DNA of 64,000 nt from Chitinophagaceae bacterium (GTDB lineage: Bacteria > Bacteroidota > Bacteroidia > Chitinophagales > Chitinophagaceae): the NCBI GenBank assembly GCA_016710745.1, contig JADJVB010000012.1, positions 523,747 to 587,746 of the forward strand, written 5' to 3'. Positions within the stretch are counted from its first letter, which is position 1; each line of letters begins with the position of its first letter. Below the pieces are notes generated by a model, which saw only the letters and a program-made list of their open reading frames with translations, had not been told where the DNA came from and did no database searches. Below, in pieces: positions 8,691 to 16,927 of the stretch. The position numbers and the translations under genes were made by a program.

Positions 8691-9008
8691 ATGAAGCTTT
8701 TTGTTGCCGGCCTGCCTTATGATCTGGATGACGCCGAACTTATGGAAATATTTGAAAAATTTGGACAGGTAGTCAGTGCCAGGGTGGCTATGGATAAGGA
8801 AACAGGCAAAAGCAAGGGCTTTGGTTTTGTTGAAATGCAAAATGCAGAGGAAGGTAGGGATGCCATTGAAAATTTGAAAGATATTTCGCTGGGCAAAAAA
8901 CCCCTGGTGGTTAAAGAAGCCGAAGAGAAATCGGGCCCCGGTGGTGGTGGCAACAGGCCCGGCGGACAAAACCGCGGTGGTTTTAATAGTAACCGAAGAG
9001 GTTACTGA
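8691..9008 (+). CDS. RRM-domain RNA-binding protein (cold-shock type)
   Basis: 105 residues from ATG 8691; an upstream in-frame TTG (8682) would only add three residues, and ATG is preferred because MKLFVAGLPY begins exactly at strand 1. RNP2 is LFVAGL (residues 3-8), RNP1 is KGFGFVEM (42-49). The tail from residue 82 is Gly/Asn/Arg-rich (PGGGGNRPGGQNRGG), as in glycine-rich RNA-binding proteins. These small bacterial RRM proteins bind single-stranded RNA and often respond to cold or stress. The approximately 290-base gap to the divergent barrel gene may hold a leader; an A/T-flanked hairpin at 8453-8468 lies there. Confidence 0.93.
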   Translation: MKLFVAGLPYDLDDAELMEIFEKFGQVVSARVAMDKETGKSKGFGFVEMQNAEEGRDAIENLKDISLGKKPLVVKEAEEKSGPGGGGNRPGGQNRGGFNSNRRGY

Positions 9009-9103
9009 TCTCTTCAACCGGTGATTTTTTATACTGATGTTACGGCCAATGTACAGGCTTACACTAATTCTCTTGATCACCTTTTTACAAGAAATGTATA
9101 TTG

Positions 9104-10093
9104 ATGAAAGTCGCTTTAACAGGTGCTGCGGGTCATTTGGGCGCAGCCATTTTGCAAGAGCTCAATTCGCGGAATATTGAGGTAAAGGCTTTGATCAGGG
9201 ATAATGACACCCGGGCACTGAAGGACCTGCAGGCCGGAATTGTGAAGGGCAATATATTACATGCCGGCGTACTCGAAAATTTAATGCAGGATTGTGATAC
9301 CGTGATTCACAGCGCCGCATTGATATCGGTTAACGGTGACCGTAATGGCTTGGTTTACAAAACAAATGTAGAGGGAACCCGGATGGCCATCGAAACAGCC
9401 TTACAGGCCGGTGTAAAACGTTTTATTCAAATCAGCTCCATTCATGCCTACCAGCAACAGCCCAGTTTGGAAATACTGGATGAACAACGAAAACCGGTTA
9501 CTGATAATGGCTTCGCATACGACCGGTCGAAACAAATGGGAAAAGAAATAGCACTGGCCGCCTATGAAAAGGGTATGGAAGTACTGGTTATTCATCCAAC
9601 TTCCATTATTGGTCCTTATGATCATAAACCTTCCCTGATGGGACAGGTGATCATTGATCTATATCGCGGACGGTTACCCTTTATTTTTAACGGCGGATTT
9701 GATTTTTGTGATTGCCGGGATGTAGCCCATGCCATTGTTAATGGGTTAACCATGGGTAAACCCGGTGAATCTTATCTTCTGGCAGGAAAATGGTATAGCC
9801 TGAAAGAACTGGCTTTATTTCTTTCTGCAGCCTCATCAAAAAAGATCAACCCGGTAGCGCTATCGCCAGCCATTGCCCGGCTCGGACTGCCGATCATTAA
9901 AACGCTGGCCTGGATAAAAAAAGAGGAACCGTTGTATACCGTTGAAGCATTAGACGCGCTGTTTACAGGCAATCGCCTGATCAGCAGCGAAAAAGCAAAA
10001 ACGGATCTGAATTACAACATACGGCCATTTGAAGAAACAATTCTGGATACTTTCGGGTGGTTTACAAATAATGGTTATCTTGACCGGAATTAA
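9104..10093 (+). CDS. Extended SDR, NAD(P)-dependent epimerase/3-beta-hydroxysteroid dehydrogenase-like
   Basis: 329 residues from ATG 9104 (a TTG just before it is ignored). N-terminal nucleotide-binding motif TGAAGHLG (6-13), NAD-binding partner strand VKALIRD, catalytic Ser111/112 (ISSIHAY) and Tyr139-xxx-Lys143 (YDRSK). The sequence resembles the dihydroflavonol reductase/3-beta-HSD group: KTNVEGTRMAIETALQAGVKRFIQ, HPTSIIGPYD. C-terminal substrate domain includes a helix-rich KIN...PAIARLGLPIIKTL segment. It is followed 33 bases later by a steroid 5-alpha-reductase-like gene, so the pair may act on the same (sterol- or isoprenoid-like) substrate, but that is inference. All catalytic residues seen. 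Confidence 0.88.
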   Translation: MKVALTGAAGHLGAAILQELNSRNIEVKALIRDNDTRALKDLQAGIVKGNILHAGVLENLMQDCDTVIHSAALISVNGDRNGLVYKTNVEGTRMAIETALQAGVKRFIQISSIHAYQQQPSLEILDEQRKPVTDNGFAYDRSKQMGKEIALAAYEKGMEVLVIHPTSIIGPYDHKPSLMGQVIIDLYRGRLPFIFNGGFDFCDCRDVAHAIVNGLTMGKPGESYLLAGKWYSLKELALFLSAASSKKINPVALSPAIARLGLPIIKTLAWIKKEEPLYTVEALDALFTGNRLISSEKAKTDLNYNIRPFEETILDTFGWFTNNGYLDRN

Positions 10094-10126
10094 ACACTGC
10101 AAACCAATACTTACTGTTCTGCTGAT

Positions 10127-10888
10127 ATGCTTATTCCTTTTTCTTCTTACCAGGTAATTTTTTATGTTTGGATAAGCATAGCGCTATTTGTATTTGTGTT
10201 GCTATTGAAAATTGCAGCACCCTATGGCCGCCACAGTTCAGCCAAATGGGGGCCACTGATCGACAATCATTATGGCTGGCTGTTAATGGAATTGCCTGCG
10301 CTGGCTGTGATGATCTTTTTCTTCTTTCACAACCTCACCATTGATAATCTTGCAGTAGAACTGATGATTGGCCTGTTTTGTCTGCACTATTTTAACCGAA
10401 CCTTTATTTTTCCATTCCGGTTACGAACCCGTGGAAAAAAAATGCCCCTGCTGATCATGTTTTCCGGAATTTTCTTCAACCTGTCCAATACTTTTTTAAT
10501 GGGTTATTATTTTACTCATTTTGCCAACTATGGTACAGCCTGGCTCACCGATTTCAGATTTATTGCAGGACTGTGTTTGTTCTTCGCAGGATTATGGATC
10601 AACTGGAAATCGGATAATATCCTGATCCACCTGCGTAAGCGAACCGAAACCGATTATAAAATACCCAGGGGCTGGTTATTTAGTTTGATCAGTTGTCCGA
10701 ACCTGATGGGTGAACTGATGGAATGGGCAGGGTTCGCTATTCTTTGCTGGAATATGCCGGCGCTGGCCTTTTTCATCTGGACGGCTGCCAACCTGATACC
10801 AAGAGCCATGGCCCATCATACCTGGTATAAAAATAAATTTGAAGACTATCCTCCGGAGCGCAAAGCAATCATCCCCTACCTGCTTTAA
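10127..10888 (+). CDS. Steroid 5-alpha-reductase family membrane protein
   Basis: 253 residues with about six transmembrane segments. Family signatures: PYGRHSSAKWGP near the N-terminus, the long C-terminal stretch LRKRTETDYKIPRGWLF, ISCPNLMGELMEWAGFAIL, and the C-terminal motif RAMAHHTWYKNKFEDYPPERKAIIP. The latter are the NADPH/substrate residues of 3-oxo-5-alpha-steroid 4-dehydrogenases (SRD5A) and related enoyl reductases. In bacteria the substrate is uncertain: steroid, very-long-chain acyl or isoprenoid chain. It reads as the second gene of an operon with the 3-beta-HSD-like SDR. Its stop codon overlaps the stop of the convergent GNAT gene by a few bases (TTAA, 10885-10888). Confidence 0.88.
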   Translation: MLIPFSSYQVIFYVWISIALFVFVLLLKIAAPYGRHSSAKWGPLIDNHYGWLLMELPALAVMIFFFFHNLTIDNLAVELMIGLFCLHYFNRTFIFPFRLRTRGKKMPLLIMFSGIFFNLSNTFLMGYYFTHFANYGTAWLTDFRFIAGLCLFFAGLWINWKSDNILIHLRKRTETDYKIPRGWLFSLISCPNLMGELMEWAGFAILCWNMPALAFFIWTAANLIPRAMAHHTWYKNKFEDYPPERKAIIPYLL

Positions 10889-11427
10889 GGATTCCCGTTT
10901 CGCCATTCGTTTTCCAAAATCCCCATCTCAATCATACTCAGGTATTCATTATTAAACCAGAGTATATCCCGGGCAACGCCTTCTATGCTGAAACCTGCTT
11001 TGAGGTAGCAGTTCAGCGCAGCTTTGTTATTTTCATAAACACCCAGACTGATGCGGTGTAATCCCAATTCTTCAAATCCGATCTTTAAAACGGCTTTTGT
11101 CATTTGCTGACAAACACCTTTGCCGTGATAAGCCCGATCACCAACCAATACCCGGCTGATGCGCGATGAGCGGTTTTTCCAACTCAGCCCCCCTAAGGAA
11201 ATATGGCCAACCACGGCACCAGTATCCGTATCAATGGCTTTGTAGCTAAAAGCATCCGATTGGTTGAGAATATTAGACCCATCAATATACCATTCAAGAC
11301 TTTCCATTGTTAACGGAAAAGAAAATAATGAACCCGACCATTTGATCATCAGTTCCTCAGTTTCAATCCAGTTCATTAGCTGTTGAAAATCACTACGATC
11401 GAATAATTCCAAACGTATCATCGGCAT
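10885..11427 (-). CDS. GNAT family N-acetyltransferase (RimJ/RimL-like)
   Basis: 180-residue GNAT: N-terminal strand RLELFDRSDFQQLMNW, the core VVGHISLGGLSWKNRSSRISRVLVGDRAYHGKGVCQQMTKAVLKIGFEELGLHRISLGVYENNKAALNCYLKAGF. The acetyl-CoA loop is the GDRAYHGKGVCQ segment (Q/R-x-x-G-x-G/A class). Such enzymes acetylate small molecules or protein N-termini. Translated third in the minus-strand run parC, esterase, GNAT with a 57-base gap from the esterase. It ends against the 5-alpha-reductase stop. Confidence 0.88.
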   Translation of the reverse strand: MPMIRLELFDRSDFQQLMNWIETEELMIKWSGSLFSFPLTMESLEWYIDGSNILNQSDAFSYKAIDTDTGAVVGHISLGGLSWKNRSSRISRVLVGDRAYHGKGVCQQMTKAVLKIGFEELGLHRISLGVYENNKAALNCYLKAGFSIEGVARDILWFNNEYLSMIEMGILENEWRNGNP

Positions 11428-11484
11428 TTATTTTCTTACGATAAAAAACGAAACTAAGCTTTACTGTGCTAATGCCTGCCGATT

Positions 11485-12402
11485 TTATTTGAGATATTTA
11501 TCAAACCAATCCACAAAATTCTTTTCTTCTACTTCCCTGTTCTGCCATCCGTGGCTACCGCCGTCCCTGATGATGAAGTTGTTGATCACTTTAGCTTCTT
11601 TAAATTTTGCAATAATAGATTCAGATTGCTGCAGGGGTACTAAAAAGTCTTTGTTGCCGTGAATGATAAATACCGGAGGATCATCAGCGGTTACCCAGTT
11701 AATCGGAGAAACCTCTTTTGCTATTTCAAGTCTTTTATTGGTATCCGTGATGGAAACATAGGTTCCGGTTGCATCATTCCATTCCTTGAAGTCGAATGCG
11801 GCTGCCACCCGGGCAAACACAAGACCTGCCTGGCTAATTTTTCCTGACGTGTTGGGGCCACCATAATTAATAAAATCGGTGGGTGGATAAAAAACGGCTA
11901 CAGCCTGAACCCGGGAAGAAACTTTATCAACCGGGTCGGCAGACTTTATATTTTTTTCGTCATCGGAGGTAGCAATCATCAACGACAGGTGCCCACCGGC
12001 GGAAGAACCCGTGATACCAATATGATCCGGATCAATTCTATATTCTTTTGCATTATACCGTACAAACCTAACCGCCCTTTTTAAGTCGCTGATCTCATCA
12101 GGAATGGTATACTGGGGCTGAGAACTTACCATTACACCAAATAAGGTATAGCCCTTTTCGAGGTACATGTCGGATTTAGTTAGAAATGCGTCCATCATTC
12201 TGGGCGAAGAGATCCAATTACCATTTAACACGCTGATGATCGCTTTGCCGTTTAAGTTCCCGGTTGGCTTTAACATCATCATCGTTAATGCCATACCGTC
12301 CTTACGACCGTAAATAATTTCCGACCTGGTAAACTGTAAACTATCCCGCGCTGATGCACAGATCCCAAAACTGATCAACATGATCGAAAATAAATATCGC
12401 AT
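11485..12402 (-). CDS. Secreted alpha/beta-hydrolase (esterase/lipase)
   Basis: 305 residues with a signal peptide of about 18 residues (cleaved after CASA). Nucleophile elbow G-S-S-A-G with Ser134 (GITGSSAGGHLSL), acidic residue in HGNKDFLVP, His in GGSHGWQ. This is the acetyl-esterase/BD-FAE-like family (residue pattern FNG...W then DLKRAVRFVRYNA). It probably cleaves acyl or acetyl esters of glycans or lipids in the periplasm. It starts 21 bases after the parC stop, so it shares the parC transcript. Confidence 0.87.
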   Translation of the reverse strand: MRYLFSIMLISFGICASARDSLQFTRSEIIYGRKDGMALTMMMLKPTGNLNGKAIISVLNGNWISSPRMMDAFLTKSDMYLEKGYTLFGVMVSSQPQYTIPDEISDLKRAVRFVRYNAKEYRIDPDHIGITGSSAGGHLSLMIATSDDEKNIKSADPVDKVSSRVQAVAVFYPPTDFINYGGPNTSGKISQAGLVFARVAAAFDFKEWNDATGTYVSITDTNKRLEIAKEVSPINWVTADDPPVFIIHGNKDFLVPLQQSESIIAKFKEAKVINNFIIRDGGSHGWQNREVEEKNFVDWFDKYLK

Positions 12403-12423
12403 AACTTCTGTTTTTTATTCCAA

Positions 12424-14943
12424 CTATTCAAACAACTCAGCCTGTGGATTGTTCGATGCTGGCCGTTCCCATTGCATTTCTATTGATTTATTAAAGTCGG
12501 TCAGCTTATTACCAAGGGCCTTCCATCCCATTACATCCACCACTTTGTTGATCTTGATCTTGGCCTTACGCACCTGTGCCCCACGGCCGCTTTGCATGGC
12601 TAAAACCGGCTCAGCATCTGTGGTTACTGCTTCCAGGTAATTACCTTCACCCTCTTTAATAAAAAAGAACTTATTATGCAACGTTGAGGTTTCAATTTTA
12701 AACCGCTTAACACTATATTGCAGCTTTTCTTTATCGAAATAAACCGCCGTGATAATTTTTTCTATGTCAAATTTTTCTATTAGCAATACTTTCTCTGTTT
12801 CAAATCGCTGGGTTAGTTCCTGATCGGTTATTTCGTAATTACCATCATTGTAAATAACCAACAGCCTGTCTTCAGCTTCAAATTTACCCAGGTAATCGCC
12901 TTTCTCTTCGGTGTTCAGTCTGCCGAACTTATTGTCGAACCATAATTTTTTCGCATCTAAGGTAGAATTGCCGGCTTCTTTAAACTTTACCGATTTTATG
13001 GGATACTTGGTTACCTGGTTGCCGATACTTCCCCTCGATTTGATATCCTGTTCTTCAAAATAAAAATCGATCTCCTTATTTCTGGCGCTGCAATTCGGAC
13101 TCAAAATAATCTTAACCACTTCGGCTTCGCCATTGGGATTTGCCGAAAAATAATGTATCCGGCTTTTTTCGCTGCCTTTTGTCAGATCATATTCCTTATC
13201 CCTGGTTACTCCGGTAACATTGAACCGCTTGGCAAAACTGATACCAGATTTACCATCAACATAGATCATGTTATAAGTAGTTCGGTCGTCGGTTTTCATA
13301 AACACGGCCACATGTAAAATATCTTTACCGATAAATACTTTGTCGGACACACGCACCACTTTCATAATGCCGCCTTTGGTAAAAGCGATAATATCATCCA
13401 GGTCGGAAACTTCTGCCACCAGTTCGTCTTTTTTTAGGCTGGTGCCAATAAATCCATCGGCAAAATTTGCGTAGAGCTTGATATTGGCAATAGCCACTGT
13501 TTTTGCCTGGATAACATCAAATTGTTTGATCTCCGTTTTACGTTCCCGGCCTTTTCCGAATTTCTTCAACAGGTTTTCATAATAAGCAACTGCAAAATCG
13601 GTAAGGTTTGCCAGGTCATGTTTCACCTGTTTGATATCTGCCTCCAGACCGCTGATCTGTTGATTCAATTCATCGATATCCAGTCTATAAATCCTGCGAA
13701 CCGGCTTTTCGGTTAGTTTGATGATATCCTCACGGGTTATTTCTCTCTTCAGCAGTTTCTTAAAAGGTATAAAGGCTTTGTCGATTCCTTCCAATACTTT
13801 GTCCCAGGTTTCATGCTTTTTTTCCAGTTCCTTGTATATCTTCTCTTCAAAGAATATTTTTTCCAACGACGTATAGTGCCATTTTTCCTGCAACTCGGCG
13901 AGTTTGATCTGCAGTTCTTTTTGCAGCAGGTTTTTGGTATTATCGGTGGCTGTTTTTAACAGGTCGCTTACTTTTAAAAACTGCGGCTTGTTTTGTACAA
14001 TCACGCATGCGTTTGGCGAAATACTTACTTCACAATCGGTAAATGCATACAAGGCATCAATGGTGATATCGGGAGAAATACCCGGTGCCAATTCAATGAT
14101 GACCTCCACTTCAGCAGCAGTGTGATCTGTAACTTTTTTTACCTTTATTTTTCCCTGGTCGTTCGCTTTTACGATACTTTCCATCAACTGCGTAGTGGTT
14201 ACACCGTAGGGCACACTTTTGATCAGCAACGTTTTTTTATCCTGTTCTTCGATGATCGCCCGTACCCGTACCTTACCACCCCGAACGCCTTCGTTGTAAT
14301 TACTGGCGTCCATAGTACCGCCGGTTTGAAAATCGGGCAGGATCTCAAATTTTTTACCTCGTAAATATTTTATCGACGCGTCGATGAGTTCACAAAAATT
14401 ATGGGGAAGGATCTTTGTCGCCAAACCTACCGCAATACCTTCGGCACCCTGTGCCAGGAGCATCGGGAATTTCATGGGTAACGTAACCGGTTCATTTTTA
14501 CGGCCATCATAACTTAAAGCCCAATCGGTTGTTTTTGCATTGAAAGCCACTTCCAGCGCAAATTTGCTCAGCCTGGCCTCAATATATCTGGCTGCTGCCG
14601 CCTCATCTCCTGTGCGTACATCGCCCCAGTTTCCCTGAGTTTCGATCAAGAGGTCTTTTTGTCCCATATTTACCAGGGCATCGCCGATCGATGCATCGCC
14701 ATGCGGGTGATACTGCATACTTTGTCCGATGATATTGGCCACTTTATTAAAACGGCCATCATCCATTTCCTTCATGGCGTGCAATATTCTGCGTTGCACT
14801 GGTTTCATGCCATCTTCAATAGCTGGTACCGCCCGCTCCAATATTACATAGCTGGCATAATCCAGGAACCAGGTTTTGTACTGGCCACCAATACCATTAT
14901 CGGTGTGTTCGTATTCTTCTTTTGTTTTTTTATCTTTTGCCAT
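12424..14943 (-). CDS. parC: DNA topoisomerase IV subunit A (ParC)
   Basis: 839 residues, the Bacteroidota type of ParC/GyrA. N-terminal winged-helix core has KPVQRRIL, HPHGDASIGDAL and the catalytic tyrosine Tyr120 (AAAARYIEARL). The breakage-reunion domain and coiled-coil (residues 340-470) are complete; the C-terminal half replaces the canonical beta-pinwheel with an atypical domain. The residue matching GyrA Ser83 is Ala84. It cuts and passes duplex DNA together with ParE. parE lies upstream on the same strand but separated by DUF1835 and a RAYT/REP unit, so parC may have its own promoter within 14944-15189. Confidence 0.95.
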   Translation of the reverse strand: MAKDKKTKEEYEHTDNGIGGQYKTWFLDYASYVILERAVPAIEDGMKPVQRRILHAMKEMDDGRFNKVANIIGQSMQYHPHGDASIGDALVNMGQKDLLIETQGNWGDVRTGDEAAAARYIEARLSKFALEVAFNAKTTDWALSYDGRKNEPVTLPMKFPMLLAQGAEGIAVGLATKILPHNFCELIDASIKYLRGKKFEILPDFQTGGTMDASNYNEGVRGGKVRVRAIIEEQDKKTLLIKSVPYGVTTTQLMESIVKANDQGKIKVKKVTDHTAAEVEVIIELAPGISPDITIDALYAFTDCEVSISPNACVIVQNKPQFLKVSDLLKTATDNTKNLLQKELQIKLAELQEKWHYTSLEKIFFEEKIYKELEKKHETWDKVLEGIDKAFIPFKKLLKREITREDIIKLTEKPVRRIYRLDIDELNQQISGLEADIKQVKHDLANLTDFAVAYYENLLKKFGKGRERKTEIKQFDVIQAKTVAIANIKLYANFADGFIGTSLKKDELVAEVSDLDDIIAFTKGGIMKVVRVSDKVFIGKDILHVAVFMKTDDRTTYNMIYVDGKSGISFAKRFNVTGVTRDKEYDLTKGSEKSRIHYFSANPNGEAEVVKIILSPNCSARNKEIDFYFEEQDIKSRGSIGNQVTKYPIKSVKFKEAGNSTLDAKKLWFDNKFGRLNTEEKGDYLGKFEAEDRLLVIYNDGNYEITDQELTQRFETEKVLLIEKFDIEKIITAVYFDKEKLQYSVKRFKIETSTLHNKFFFIKEGEGNYLEAVTTDAEPVLAMQSGRGAQVRKAKIKINKVVDVMGWKALGNKLTDFNKSIEMQWERPASNNPQAELFE

Positions 14944-15105
14944 ATTCTCTATGCCTTAATTTTTTTTTCCTCATTAATTATGCGAAAAAAGAAAGGGTAT
15001 TTTATATTACTAATAAATAGCCTGTCATTCGAAACAACTTTCGCATTTTAAAAAAACGATCTACATTGATTCTTTTTCATATTTCTCCAACTTCCTCTAC
15101 GAAAA

Positions 15106-15118
15106 GCCCCATCGGGGC
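15106..15118 (-). repeat. REP-like hairpin variant (GCCCC/GGGGC)
   Basis: GCCCC-ATC-GGGGC hairpin. On the minus strand it is preceded by ACTGATATAGC, the same flank as the main REP array (ACTGATATATC). The stem differs from the others at one position on both arms, so pairing is kept. See the findings entry. Confidence 0.6.
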
Positions 15119-15167
15119 GCTATATCAGTAGTAGCAGCGGCAGCTTGTTTTTTATATGTGTTGCAGA

Positions 15168-15185
15168 GCTCCGTAGGAGCGATAT
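15168..15185 (-). repeat. Inverted REP copy 3' of the RAYT gene
   Basis: Hairpin GCTCC-GTA-GGAGC (15168-15180) with flank GATAT. On the minus strand it reads ATATC then GCTCCTACGGAGC, exactly the unit found to the right of the RAYT gene but in mirror orientation. It starts only a few bases after the RAYT stop codon, so the RAYT gene is bracketed by inverted REPs. Confidence 0.75.
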
Positions 15186-15189
15186 GTTA

Positions 15190-15648
15190 TCAATCATAAA
15201 ATTCGAACAAATATTTTTCGTCATATCCTATTCCAAATTTCTCCAAAAAATCAATGTATTCATCTTTAAATGATCTCCTTTTATGATGTTCCGGCTGATT
15301 TAAAATATAGTCAACCACATTTTTAGATTGTGATTTGGCATAAGAAAAGGCTCCAAATCCGGTTTGCCAGGAAAATTCTTCCGCAAAACCCTTTGCCTTT
15401 ACAAAAGATGATGAATTGGATTTGATATCCCTGACCAAATCCGATATTGCCAGATCAGGTTGTATGCTTACCAGGATATGTGTGTGATCTGGCATACAAT
15501 AGATGGCATATAATTTTTGTTTCTTTTCGCTTATGATACCCGACATATATTTCTGCAACTCTTCCCTGAAATTTTCTTTAATAAACGATTGCCGGCCTTT
15601 TACGGCAAACACAATTTGAATGTATAATTGCGAATAGGTATTAGCCAT
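15190..15648 (-). mobile_element. REP-associated tyrosine transposase (RAYT, IS200-like Y1)
   Basis: 152-residue protein of the Y1_Tnp (IS200/IS605 TnpA) superfamily, RAYT branch. HUH motif is PDHTH (His55, His57); the best catalytic tyrosine candidate is Tyr114 in YILNQPEHH. The FSWQTGFGAFSY segment is typical of RAYTs. It binds and nicks single-stranded hairpin DNA; RAYTs are thought to mobilise or maintain REP sequences rather than transpose themselves. It is flanked on both sides by REP hairpins in inverted orientation, and by a six-copy REP array upstream. Inserted between DUF1835 and parC on the parE-parC strand. Length is normal; no sign of decay. Confidence 0.9.
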
Positions 15649-15673
15649 CTGAATTAATGATTTTATTCCCTAC

Positions 15674-15970
15674 ATATCGCTCCTACGGAGCTTTGAAAAC
15701 CAATTTGCTTTTTGCTTTCTACTGATATATCGCTCCTACGGAGCTTTCTACTGATATATCGCTTTCTTTATTTCCTTTTTGCTTTCTACTGATATATCGC
15801 TCCTACGGAGCTTTGAAAACCAATTTGCTTTTTGCTTTCTACTGATATATCGCTCCTACGGAGCTTTGAAAACCAATTTGCTTTTTGCTTTCTACTGATA
15901 TATCGCTCCTACGGAGCTTTGCACAAAATTCACATTGCTTTTTCTATTGACATATCGCTCCTACGGAGCT
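15674..15970 (+). repeat. REP hairpin array, six copies at about 53-bp spacing
   Basis: Six identical hairpins GCTCC-TAC-GGAGC begin at 15679, 15732, 15799, 15852, 15905 and 15957, each preceded by (A/T)TATC and followed by TTTG or TTTC. Spacing is 53, 67, 53, 53, 52 bases. The inter-hairpin DNA is conserved (AAAACCAATTTGC, TTTTTGCTTTCTACTGAT), so the whole unit is duplicated. A truncated unit (GATATATCGCTTTC, near 15753) explains the one longer interval. Lies upstream of the RAYT gene and after the stop of DUF1835. Confidence 0.85.
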
Positions 15971-16076
15971 TTGAAAATCAATTTACAGCAATGTTCGCCG
16001 TTGATGTTCAACTATTAATACTCAGTATTCATCTTCATATTACAAGCTCCGCCAAGTTTCCCCTTTTTACAGAATC

Positions 16077-16904
16077 CTACGAACTGGGGTTGGAGGAGGC
16101 TTTTGTTTTTATCTCAAACTCCTTCATCTTTCCCGGATTTCCCTGTACGTCAAACAGGTCATTTGTGATCATGGTCTTCAATCTCCATAACAAATACGCA
16201 TCTCCGGTTGTATTTTTTGCTTTGGTAAGATGAATATGGATGACCTTTGATGCTTTTTGCCAATCCCCGGTTACCAGTTTTTTTAATTCTGCGTCATAAA
16301 AATCCTCGTCTTCCTGAACCAGTTTTTTTCCACCCTCCAGTAACCGTACGCCTTTATCTTCTTCACAAAGTCTCGTCCATTCGTCAGGATCTACTTCAAA
16401 TTCGCTGGGGGTAATTTCTCTTTCGAGTTTTTTTGCCTTTACAAATTCCCGGGCAGGTATCTCGTACAAATTTTCGGGATAAAACAGGTTACCCTTTTCA
16501 TTCAAAAAAGGAAGATTATTGAGGTATAAAATAAAAATCCTTCCGTGGTATTCTTTTAACTGGCTCATTAGCCAATAATACCCGCATACATCATGTTTAT
16601 TTTGTGCGGCCCAGATCCAGATAAACTCTTCCGGATCATGATCTAACCGCTCTTTTAAATCGCTCACCGTTTTGGCATCATCAACAATTCCGGCCTCAAC
16701 ATGCCCATCGTAATCGCCCCCGGCCAATACCATACGCCACCATTGTTTCCGGGCTTCTATGCCTTCTTCAGTAAAAATGCCCGATATGGGGCCTACCGCA
16801 AAATCATCTTTAATTTGAATAATATCGGCTTTCAATGTTTCGTCCTGTTCAAAACTCTTTTCTAACGCTGCAATGTCCGCTTCCTGAAAAACTATATGTA
16901 TCAT
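16077..16904 (-). CDS. DUF1835/DUF3658-like protein
   Basis: 275 residues. Starts with the DUF1835 signature MIHIVFQEADIAALEKSF followed by IIQIKDDFAVGPI and RKQWWRMVL; the C-terminal part (from about residue 150) fits the associated DUF3658 region, with the AREFVKAKKLEREITPSEFEVDPDEW segment. Function unknown in any species I know; such proteins are cytosolic. It lies 23 bases after the parE stop and is probably co-transcribed with it. Confidence 0.85.
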   Translation of the reverse strand: MIHIVFQEADIAALEKSFEQDETLKADIIQIKDDFAVGPISGIFTEEGIEARKQWWRMVLAGGDYDGHVEAGIVDDAKTVSDLKERLDHDPEEFIWIWAAQNKHDVCGYYWLMSQLKEYHGRIFILYLNNLPFLNEKGNLFYPENLYEIPAREFVKAKKLEREITPSEFEVDPDEWTRLCEEDKGVRLLEGGKKLVQEDEDFYDAELKKLVTGDWQKASKVIHIHLTKAKNTTGDAYLLWRLKTMITNDLFDVQGNPGKMKEFEIKTKASSNPSS

Positions 16905-16927
16905 GTATTTTAAATTAACTATTCATT

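Noticed and set aside
8553..9080. 175-residue minus-strand ORF over the RRM gene
   Set aside because: Shadow of the RRM gene; low-complexity and without motifs.
15679..15970. CRISPR-like array
   Set aside because: The sequence between hairpins is itself repeated, not unique spacers, and the repeat is a short palindrome. No cas genes occur.
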